DNA of 64,000 bases, from NCBI GenBank assembly GCA_947169385.1, contig CAMVPR010000012.1, forward strand, positions 1 to 64,000, read 5' to 3'. This DNA is from an uncultured Lachnospiraceae bacterium. GTDB lineage: Bacteria > Bacillota > Clostridia > Lachnospirales > Lachnospiraceae. Position 1 is the stretch's first letter. Each line of letters starts with the position of its first letter. The position numbers and the translations under genes were made by a program. Of this stretch, positions 53,307 to 61,163 are shown piece by piece. The notes under the pieces were generated by a model, which worked only from the letters and a program-made list of their open reading frames with translations, searched no databases and was not told where the DNA came from.

Positions 53307-55721
53307 TTGAATAAGAGACCTATGCTTATGGCGGTTATTTGCTTTGTGCTTGGAGAGCTTGGCGTGTACCTTTCATTTGCAGGGGTTAAGATATTGACGC
53401 TGGTAGTTGCTGTGGCGATATCGATTATTTATTACAGAGAATATAAGAAACGATCTACAGCGGGATTTATAGTCTTGATGTACTTTTTCGGTGCAATGAG
53501 GCTTTATACCGCTGTAGGTGATGATTTATTGACAGTTCTTGATAAGGACAGGTTAAGCGGAGTAGATGTTTCTGCGACTGTTCTTGATATTTCAAGGGCG
53601 TCTAACGGATATAAGGTATATCTTGGTGACGCAACGGTCTTATATGAGGAGGAAACATATCACATCAAAAGAAAGCTTATAACCAAGCTTGAATCCAACG
53701 ATTTAAAACTGGGACAAAAGGTTAGAATTAAAGGGGAACTTAGCTCATTAAGCAGGGGAGATAATCCGGGAGAGTTTGATGAATACAGCTATTATCGTGC
53801 GAGAAATGTCGATTGCAGACTAGAAGTTGATGATATCGATGTCATCGACGAAAGATATTGGATTTACAGGGATTATCTTAGGTATCTTAGAGAGGAACTT
53901 GTGTTGCGTTTCGGGGCGGTTCTTGATGAGGAAGACGCAGGAATACTAGCGGCGATAGTTTTAGGAGATAAGACGGATGTTGATAAAGAGCTGAAGGGAA
54001 TGTATCAGCGTGCGGGTATAGCCCATGTGATTGCAATCTCGGGTTTACATATAGGCCTTGTCGGAGCGATGATATTTAAGTTTCTAAGAAAGATGAAGAT
54101 GTCAATAGTAAGCTCATGCGTAATATCTTCGTTCCTTATAATATCTTATGGAATCCTAAGCGGGATGAGCGGTTCTTGTTTTAGAGCTATGATAATGTTG
54201 TTAGTTGCTTATTTTGCCAGAGTTATAGGAAGAAGTTATGACCTTGTGTCAGCTATGTCTTTAGCTGCTTTGATAGCATTAGTAATTGCGCCGCTTTCAT
54301 TTATTGATGCGGGATTCTTGTTATCGTTTGGGGCGGTACTTGGAATTGGGGCCGTTTATCCGATTCTGTCTTCATTTTCTAAGAGAGACAAGTCTATACT
54401 TTCTCGCGTTGTTGACACGCTTATCTTGAGCCTGAGTATTAATCTTATTATATCTCCGGTTATAGCCTATTTTTATTATGAGCTTCCGCTTTACTCAACT
54501 ATTTATAATCTATTCATTGTTCCGTTGATGTCCTTACTTGTGCCATCAGCGATGATTGGATTAGTGATGACGTATATCGATACTGATTTGTCACTTATAG
54601 CGCTATTTCCGGCGAGAATTATTCTTGCCTTTAACAAAAGCATTTGTCTTCTTAACGAGACACTCCCTAAATCTTCAATTCTAATTGGAAAGCCGAGTAT
54701 GACGTGCATTATAATGTATTACCTAACGCTTGCTTTGATACTTACGTTGATAAACAGGCGCCATAACGTCTTGAGGGTCTTAACATGTTACGAATCTGAT
54801 ATCCGTTTCGCAAGACAAATGATATCAAAGCGCAATGAATATAGGATTCTAAAAAGAGTGGCGTACAGGCTGCTGGTGGGTATTGTTGTATTGGATTTAT
54901 TCTTTCTTGGCGCATTTTCTTATAAAGACAGGGATACGCTTGTTATTGATGTTCTTTATGTCGGGCAAGGAGATGGGATTATTCTTAAATTACCTGATAA
55001 AAGGGTGATTACGATAGATGGCGGAAGTACATCTAATTCCGGTCTTTATCAGTATACCTACATTCCGTATCTTAAAAGCCAGGCGATTGGCGCGATTGAC
55101 TACTCCATAATTACCCACAGCGATCAAGATCACATCAGTGCGATAGGCGAGCTGATTGACAACGGTTATAACATCAGAACTCTAATGCTTCCTGATATTT
55201 CTAATCCTGATGACAATTACAATGCTCTTAAGTGTAAGGCGACAAATGCAGGAGTGACTGTATCCTATCTTTCTAAGGGGATGATTATTAGAGATAATAA
55301 TGTGACGCTTAAGGTTCTTCATCCTCCTCATAAGTACGCTACTGATGAACCTAATTATTACTCGACAACAATACTTCTGGATTACCAAGGTTTTAAGATG
55401 CTTTTTACCGGTGACTTGGGAGGAGAGGCTGAGCAACTTATGTTAGATTCATGTAAGCCTTATGCAAATGATATCGATGTATTAAAGGTTGGTCATCATG
55501 GGAGTAAGACTTCTACAAGTGACGAACTTCTTGAAATGTTTAAACCGGAGTGCGCTGTGATTTCCGTTGGTGAGAGGAACAGATACAATCACCCGAGCAA
55601 GGAGACTCTTGAAAGACTTGAAAATCACGGAGTAGATTACATTTGCACTAAGGATAAGGGGATGGTTAGGATTAAGGTTGACGAAAGTGGCTATAAAGTC
55701 TATACATATCGAGAGAATTAA
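53307..55721 (+). CDS. comEC: DNA uptake channel ComEC/Rec2
   Basis: The 804-residue membrane protein carries single-stranded DNA across the membrane during transformation. Two N-terminal TM segments are followed by an OB-like outside domain (DUF4131 type, ~80-195) and the Competence domain (GDKTDVDKELKGMYQRAGIAH, SGLHIGL) with about eight TM segments. A C-terminal metallo-beta-lactamase domain has HSDQDHISAI and GHHGSKTSTS, the metal ligands of the nuclease-like part. It begins with TTG (53307) after AAGGAG. It is the last gene of the comEA cluster. Confidence 0.94.
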   Translation: MNKRPMLMAVICFVLGELGVYLSFAGVKILTLVVAVAISIIYYREYKKRSTAGFIVLMYFFGAMRLYTAVGDDLLTVLDKDRLSGVDVSATVLDISRASNGYKVYLGDATVLYEEETYHIKRKLITKLESNDLKLGQKVRIKGELSSLSRGDNPGEFDEYSYYRARNVDCRLEVDDIDVIDERYWIYRDYLRYLREELVLRFGAVLDEEDAGILAAIVLGDKTDVDKELKGMYQRAGIAHVIAISGLHIGLVGAMIFKFLRKMKMSIVSSCVISSFLIISYGILSGMSGSCFRAMIMLLVAYFARVIGRSYDLVSAMSLAALIALVIAPLSFIDAGFLLSFGAVLGIGAVYPILSSFSKRDKSILSRVVDTLILSLSINLIISPVIAYFYYELPLYSTIYNLFIVPLMSLLVPSAMIGLVMTYIDTDLSLIALFPARIILAFNKSICLLNETLPKSSILIGKPSMTCIIMYYLTLALILTLINRRHNVLRVLTCYESDIRFARQMISKRNEYRILKRVAYRLLVGIVVLDLFFLGAFSYKDRDTLVIDVLYVGQGDGIILKLPDKRVITIDGGSTSNSGLYQYTYIPYLKSQAIGAIDYSIITHSDQDHISAIGELIDNGYNIRTLMLPDISNPDDNYNALKCKATNAGVTVSYLSKGMIIRDNNVTLKVLHPPHKYATDEPNYYSTTILLDYQGFKMLFTGDLGGEAEQLMLDSCKPYANDIDVLKVGHHGSKTSTSDELLEMFKPECAVISVGERNRYNHPSKETLERLENHGVDYICTKDKGMVRIKVDESGYKVYTYREN

Positions 55722-55796
55722 AGCTTGGTTAACTTTTAAATCTTAACATTTATCTCAAATAGTTGGTGTATTATTGTGGAAGAGTGTGTTGAAATG

Positions 55797-55805
55797 TGCT
55801 ATAAT
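55797..55805 (+). promoter_or_regulatory. Extended -10 promoter of the beta-helix gene
   Basis: TGCTATAAT, an extended -10 match; the -35 (TGGAAG, 55777-55782) is weak. Confidence 0.5.
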
Positions 55806-55834
55806 AATTTTAATTATATTTTGGTGGTGAAGTT

Positions 55835-57454
55835 ATGAGACTTTTTAGGAGAACGATTGTTGCTTTGATTGTTGTGGCTGCATTTTTTACGATATCGTTT
55901 GGCGCGGCAGCGGCTACGCCTACCACGGCGTATGCTGCTAAGAAGACATTTACTGTTACGCCTAATTCTAAGCCATACAAGAATAAATACGTCAAGTCAG
56001 GCAGGTATAACAAGTATACCAAGCATTATTATATGTTGAGATCATATCTTGACAGATTGGAAGATTTGGGTGGCGGAACTCTGATTTTAAAGGATGGAAC
56101 ATATACTGTTTCCAATCTTTTGTATATTGGTTCTAACATTACTATCAAGCTTTCTTCCGGAACGACCATCAAGAAGTCTTACACCACAGGTACCAAGATG
56201 GTTTATTCTAAAGCATTGTTCCATGTAATTGGCAGGAAGCCTGCTAAGTCGGGCAAGAAGATTACCGGCTACGGTGGAAGTCATAATGTCAGCATTATCG
56301 GTACAGGTAAGGCGACTATCAATCTTAACTACTGCGATGACGCTTTGGGTTTTATGATCGGTCACGGTAAGAATATCACCTTTAAAGGTCTTAATTTCAA
56401 GAACATGAGGAGTAATCATCCTATAGAGCTTGACGGTACATACAATACTCTTATTGAGAATTGTACTTTCTCCGGATACAAGGAGCAGACACACAGTACC
56501 GCTATCAAGGAGGGTATCAATATCGATGCACCTGATGAGAACAACTTGTGTTTCCAGGTTAAGTGGTCATCATTTGACAAGACTCCTAACAAGAAGATTG
56601 TAATAAGAGGATGTACTTTCCATAGGTTAGGAACTGCAATCGGTACCCACAGATATTCGCAGACTCTTAACTCCGATGGCGTTACAACCACCAACAGATA
56701 CCATACCAACATTACAATAGAGAATAACAAGTTTTATGATATAGACTCATACACCATAAGAGTTCAGAACTGGAAGGGCGTTACCGTTAAGAATAACGAT
56801 TTTTCCGGTAAGGACAATGAATTCTGTATCTATGGTCAGGGTATACATGACTTTAAGATTTACGACAATGTTATTCATAATTACAAGGGTATATTGCTTA
56901 CGAGGTCGTCTTGGCAGGTTGCTATGACCGATTGGTATACTCCTATTTACAACACTGTATCTGACGAGATGATGCAGATGGTTGCAGATCAGAATACATC
57001 TTATGACAACGGACCTTCTGATTACTATAGCGGTGAGAATAACGCTGTAAGCGGCTATATTGTTAACGGTAAGTACACCAAGGAGACTACAGCGTCTGCT
57101 AAGGATCCATACGGAACTTTCTACTACAAGAAGATAGTTACTACCAGCAAGAATTCAGAAGGAGCGTGGGTTTCTAAGACCACCTGTACTGCTTCAACCA
57201 GCACTTACAACAAGAACGGCACAACATACAAGGTTAAGCACACTTACGATCCTTTGACTGCTAGATGGACATATGAAGTAACAGATATGACAACCGGCAA
57301 TGTTACGGTTTCATATTCTGAGAGTGCTGTAACAACTGAGGCTGCAACTACAACAGCTGCTTCAACTACAACGGAGGCTGCTAAGGAGCAGGCAACTACG
57401 ACAGAGACTGCAACAACAGAGACTGCAACAACAGAGGAGCCTGCAGTAGGTTAA
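55835..57454 (+). CDS. Secreted right-handed beta-helix protein
   Basis: The 539-residue protein has a signal peptide ending near TTAYAA. Residues ~70-350 are a parallel beta-helix of the pectate-lyase/PbH1 kind (GGGTLILKDGTYTVSNLLYI; NITFKGLNFKNM; NTLIENCTFSGY; KIVIRGCTFHRLGTAIG; NITIENNKFYDI; VTVKNNDFSG). It probably acts on or binds a polysaccharide; no lyase triad was identified. The C-terminus is a Thr/Glu/Ala-rich tail of TTTEAATT type with no cell-wall anchor motif. The LRR gene follows 57 bases later and probably shares its transcript. Confidence 0.82.
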   Translation: MRLFRRTIVALIVVAAFFTISFGAAAATPTTAYAAKKTFTVTPNSKPYKNKYVKSGRYNKYTKHYYMLRSYLDRLEDLGGGTLILKDGTYTVSNLLYIGSNITIKLSSGTTIKKSYTTGTKMVYSKALFHVIGRKPAKSGKKITGYGGSHNVSIIGTGKATINLNYCDDALGFMIGHGKNITFKGLNFKNMRSNHPIELDGTYNTLIENCTFSGYKEQTHSTAIKEGINIDAPDENNLCFQVKWSSFDKTPNKKIVIRGCTFHRLGTAIGTHRYSQTLNSDGVTTTNRYHTNITIENNKFYDIDSYTIRVQNWKGVTVKNNDFSGKDNEFCIYGQGIHDFKIYDNVIHNYKGILLTRSSWQVAMTDWYTPIYNTVSDEMMQMVADQNTSYDNGPSDYYSGENNAVSGYIVNGKYTKETTASAKDPYGTFYYKKIVTTSKNSEGAWVSKTTCTASTSTYNKNGTTYKVKHTYDPLTARWTYEVTDMTTGNVTVSYSESAVTTEAATTTAASTTTEAAKEQATTTETATTETATTEEPAVG

Positions 57455-57511
57455 TGTAGTTGGTTTGAAAGTAATATTTTTTGACGTGATTATTGGTAGA
57501 GGAAGAGTTTT

Positions 57512-59509
57512 ATGAGAAGAAGAATTGCAATAATTATGATTGCCATAATGGTGCTGACATTGATGCCTGATAGTATGTGTACATCATCTAAGGGGATTGA
57601 TACAGTTACGGTTGAGGGCTTTAAGTACAACATAAGCAAGGATTCCGGTGCGGTTGTCGTCGGATACACCGGAGACAATGATACTATCAGCATTCCTTCT
57701 AAAGTTAACGGACTTAAAGTTGTCGGTGTTGGTGCAAGGGCGTTTGATGGATACAAGACTCTTAAGAGCGTTAGTTTTCCTAGTTCAGTTACTTATATAG
57801 GCGATTTTGCATTTGCTAATTGTACATCGCTGACTTCGTTTGAGATTCCTGCAACTATTACAAGGGTGGGCAATCAGATTTTTGATGGCTGTACAGAGTT
57901 GACCTCGATAACATTTGCAGAGGGCTCTAAGGTCACAAGTATTTCGTACTTTGGAGATGATTTGGCTAAGCTTAAGAATATCAAGTTGCCTAGTGGACTT
58001 ACATATATTTCTACGGGTGCTTTTCTTGGATATTCTATTGAGCATATAGATATTCCACAGACGGTTACTTACATCGGAGACAGAGCGTTTGAGAACTGCG
58101 CGTATCTTGAGGAACTCGTACTTCCTGATGATATGCAGAATGTATGCTTTGGTCTTGCTAAGAATTGTATTTCACTTAAGAAGGTTGTTATCGGAGCACA
58201 TACTGTAACTGTTGAGGAGGATGCGTTCTATAACTGTGTTGCTCTTAATGACTTGACATATGGCAAGGAGATTCAGGTTCTTGAGAAGAGAGCGTTTTAC
58301 AACTGTGAGAACCTTACAAGTTTTGTGGCTCCTGAAGATTTGCAGAGTATCAAGAGACAGACGTTTTATGGTTGTAAGAAGCTTGGAACTATAACACTTA
58401 ACGAGGGATTGGGAACTATAGGCGCATACGCGTTTCAGAAGAATTATGCGGTTGAGTCAATCGTGGTTCCTAAGACGGTTTACAGTGTTGGATTGGGAGC
58501 TTTTGCTAACAATCAGAAGCTTACTGATATGAAGTTTTATCCTTCTTTTAGAGGAAGTGGTAATAACATTTTTGCATCCAATACACATGAGACTAACCTT
58601 AAGTATGCTAAGCTTTGTACTGTTCATGTTTATTCTAACTCTCAGTTCTTAGACGACATTAAGGAGTCTGATTGTAAGATTGATAAGATGTCATCTAAGG
58701 CTTCTAAGAGTGTTAATCTTTATAAGGGAAGCAAGAAGCTCGGAAGTTACATTACGATGAAACATGGTGATGTGGTTGACCTTAAGGCTAAGCTTACCTC
58801 AGGTTCTACTGAGTCTGTCAGATGGACTACAAGTGATGCCGCGATGGGATATGTAGATCAGAAGGGAAGAATCAGAACGGTCAGAGGCGGCGTTTGCCAG
58901 ATTACCGTTACGACTATGAACGGACATCAAGATTATGTCACGGTTATTATCGATGATTCTAAGCATACCGGCAAGAAGATGGCAGCGGTTTTGGTTAAGA
59001 ACTATGTTGAGACTACTCAGAGTAGCAAGCCGTTTAACGTTAAAGCTAAGTCTTATCCTGCAGGTAAGAAGATTAAGTATTACTCGGGTAATGAGTCGGT
59101 TGCTGACATAGATAAGACCGGTAAAGTTACAATCGCAGGTTCAGGTGGAGTTAAGCTTTATATGTATACCGCCGAGACTTCTAAATACGAGCAGGGACTT
59201 GGTAATATGACATTAGTTGTTTATCCTGATATGCCTAAGGTGACTCTATGCTCAAGTAATGCTAAGGGTGCCATGAATGTTTCATGGAGTTCGAAACCTA
59301 CTGCCGGATATGAAGTGAGATATTGGCCGAAGGGTGCAACGACGGGACATAAGTCTTTTATCGTTGATAAGAAGACTCAGAAGACGGCTAAGATTACAGG
59401 ACTTTCAAGCGGCAAGAACTATTCAATGAAGATGAGGTCTTATATGATTTATAAGGGCAAGGAATACTATACTGAGTGGACCGATACCTATTACGTCAAG
59501 ATTAAGTAG
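57512..59509 (+). CDS. Secreted BspA-type leucine-rich-repeat protein with Ig-like and Fn3 domains
   Basis: The 665-residue protein starts with a signal peptide (MRRRIAIIMIAIMVLTLMP). LRR_5 (BspA-type) repeats fill ~60-355, for example SFPSSVTYIGDFAFANCTSL and HIDIPQTVTYIGDRAFENC. Two bacterial Ig-like segments (~400-560; VRWTTSDAAMGYVDQKGRI; YYSGNESVADIDKTGKVTI) and a C-terminal Fn3-like module (PKVTLCSSNAKGAMNVSWSS) follow. Such proteins mediate surface adhesion. No sortase motif or SLH domain is visible, so it may be released or held by partners. A terminator follows. Confidence 0.87.
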   Translation: MRRRIAIIMIAIMVLTLMPDSMCTSSKGIDTVTVEGFKYNISKDSGAVVVGYTGDNDTISIPSKVNGLKVVGVGARAFDGYKTLKSVSFPSSVTYIGDFAFANCTSLTSFEIPATITRVGNQIFDGCTELTSITFAEGSKVTSISYFGDDLAKLKNIKLPSGLTYISTGAFLGYSIEHIDIPQTVTYIGDRAFENCAYLEELVLPDDMQNVCFGLAKNCISLKKVVIGAHTVTVEEDAFYNCVALNDLTYGKEIQVLEKRAFYNCENLTSFVAPEDLQSIKRQTFYGCKKLGTITLNEGLGTIGAYAFQKNYAVESIVVPKTVYSVGLGAFANNQKLTDMKFYPSFRGSGNNIFASNTHETNLKYAKLCTVHVYSNSQFLDDIKESDCKIDKMSSKASKSVNLYKGSKKLGSYITMKHGDVVDLKAKLTSGSTESVRWTTSDAAMGYVDQKGRIRTVRGGVCQITVTTMNGHQDYVTVIIDDSKHTGKKMAAVLVKNYVETTQSSKPFNVKAKSYPAGKKIKYYSGNESVADIDKTGKVTIAGSGGVKLYMYTAETSKYEQGLGNMTLVVYPDMPKVTLCSSNAKGAMNVSWSSKPTAGYEVRYWPKGATTGHKSFIVDKKTQKTAKITGLSSGKNYSMKMRSYMIYKGKEYYTEWTDTYYVKIK

Positions 59510-59513
59510 CGTT

Positions 59514-59547
59514 TGAAGCAGGATTGATATCCTGCTTCATTTTATTT
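59514..59547 (+). terminator. Terminator after the LRR gene
   Basis: TGAAGCAGGAT-TGAT-ATCCTGCTTCA then TTTTATTT. Confidence 0.9.
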
Positions 59548-59551
59548 AGAT

Positions 59552-59586
59552 TCACTATTGACATTTAGTGACTTTTAAGATATAGT
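59552..59586 (+). promoter_or_regulatory. Promoter of rpsT with a palindrome over the -35
   Basis: TTGACA (59558-59563), 17 bases, TATAGT (59581-59586). TCACTA and TAGTGA (59552-59571) flank the -35 box. The ~118-base leader that follows contains a GCGAAA/TTTCGC stem (59597-59620). Confidence 0.8.
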
Positions 59587-59710
59587 AGATAGGCATGCGA
59601 AATGAGTCACTACGTTTCGCTTGAATGAATTTAGATTAACATATGATTGTCCGTGTCCGGTTTATATGTTATAACAGTTGAATGTATTATATTATTTGGA
59701 GGTGTACATC

Positions 59711-59974
59711 TTGGCTAACATTAAATCTGCTAAGAAGAGAATCTTAGTTATCAACACTAAGACATTAAGAAACAAGACTATCAAGTCTAAGATTAAGACT
59801 TTGGTTAAGAAGGTTGAGAAGGCTGTTGAGGCTCAGGACAAGGCTGCAGCAGAGAGTGCGCTTAAGGTAGCTATTTCTGAGATTAACAAGGCTGGTTCTA
59901 AGGGAATTTACCATAAGAACAATGTAGCTCGTAAGGTTTCTCGTCTTACCAAACTTGTTAATTCTATTGCTTAA
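59711..59974 (+). CDS. rpsT: Small ribosomal subunit protein bS20, UUG start
   Basis: The 87-residue bS20 (ANIKSAKKRILVINTKTLRN at the N-terminus) binds 16S rRNA early in assembly. It begins with TTG at 59711, 7 bases after TTGGAGGTG; no in-frame ATG fits. E. coli rpsT also starts with UUG, which is needed for its autoregulation, so the same may hold here. Transcribed alone with a long leader. Confidence 0.95.
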   Translation: MANIKSAKKRILVINTKTLRNKTIKSKIKTLVKKVEKAVEAQDKAAAESALKVAISEINKAGSKGIYHKNNVARKVSRLTKLVNSIA

Positions 59975-59989
59975 TTTATATGAATATTT

Positions 59990-60020
59990 AAGGCAGGTGA
60001 TTAGTCACCTGCCTTTTCTT
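59990..60020. terminator. Bidirectional terminator
   Basis: AAGGCAGGTGA-TTAG-TCACCTGCCTT, 11-base stem, between rpsT and holA. Confidence 0.9.
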
Positions 60021-60996
60021 ATTCTTTAAAACATTCTGCTAACATCAAGTCCATCGCGGTGGAATCACTCATTGTGCCATTTCTTGATTCGTTCTGTAAG
60101 GTTACTCCGTAATCCAAAAGCTTTAATAGGCGTTTGTAAGACAGTTTCTTAACTACTCCGAGATTCTTGTTTATGACAAATCTATTGACTTGCATCTTGC
60201 TTGCAATCTCATCGTTAGGAGTGCCCAATCTTACGTGATCCTTAATCTGAAGCAAGATGTTTATCTGTCTTGTAAGAAGTATAAGTATCTTGCTTGGTGG
60301 CTCTTTAAGGGTTAAGAGATCTTTATATAAAAGATAAGTCCCTTTAGAATCACCGATAGCGGCTCTGTCAATCATCTCGAATATCTTATCTTCGATAACT
60401 CTTGTGGTTATGGCATCGATATCTTCTCTGGTTATAACAACGGTCTCAGAAGCCTGATAGGCATTTACATAGTCTCTAAGCTTGGTAAGCTCGCTTACGA
60501 TTGCCGTCATCTTATCAGGAACTCTGTTGATAAAATAGGTGAGCTCTGAGGTCTTCATAGTCATGTTGTTGTCGCCCATCCATCCCATAACGAATCTCTC
60601 TAAGCTTTTGGCCATCTGGGTTTTTAGGTCGATTGCCTCACCGTACTTGGCGTAAGCCTTGTATAACTTGGTTCTTTTGTCGGGTTTATCATCAACGACA
60701 ACTACATATGTGTTGCTGCCTTCTAACTCCTTAAGATAGTCTATCCATACTTCAGGCTCGGTGACATTGCAGTTCTCGATAAGCATGAATCTGGGACCGC
60801 CAAAAAGTGTTGCCTGAACATATGCCTGACCTTTTAATGTATCTCCGCTTACCTTTTGGTCTTTATATCTGATTGTATCTACGAATCCACCGAGTTCATT
60901 TACTCTGGATTCGATTTCTTTCTTCTTTTGGTTCTTTAGATAATCTTCCTCACCGTACAGGTAGTACAGGTGTTTTAATTCTGTGTTTTTAGCCAT
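60019..60996 (-). CDS. holA: DNA polymerase III subunit delta
   Basis: The 325-residue delta subunit belongs to the clamp loader and opens the beta clamp. YLYGEEDYLKNQKKKEIESR at the N-terminus and the FGGPRFMLIENCNV and RVIEDKIFEMIDRAAIGD segments match HolA. The C-terminal helical collar is complete. The start at 60996 is chosen because AAAGGA lies upstream. The earlier in-frame ATG at 61035 has no ribosome-binding site and sits next to a TATAAT box. Adjacent rpsT and holA are common in Firmicutes. Confidence 0.93.
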   Translation of the reverse strand: MAKNTELKHLYYLYGEEDYLKNQKKKEIESRVNELGGFVDTIRYKDQKVSGDTLKGQAYVQATLFGGPRFMLIENCNVTEPEVWIDYLKELEGSNTYVVVVDDKPDKRTKLYKAYAKYGEAIDLKTQMAKSLERFVMGWMGDNNMTMKTSELTYFINRVPDKMTAIVSELTKLRDYVNAYQASETVVITREDIDAITTRVIEDKIFEMIDRAAIGDSKGTYLLYKDLLTLKEPPSKILILLTRQINILLQIKDHVRLGTPNDEIASKMQVNRFVINKNLGVVKKLSYKRLLKLLDYGVTLQNESRNGTMSDSTAMDLMLAECFKE

Positions 60997-61163
60997 GAGT
61001 TTTCCTTTATATCCCTTAATTGTCATCCTTATCATTTTATATTATAATCATAACAAATGCAATTGTGATTTTATCGGTTTTTTGTTTGTTTCACATTTGT
61101 TATTAATTGTGGTTTATAATTAAGTAAATGCTTAACAATTCTCATTGAAAGGAGTATATATCT

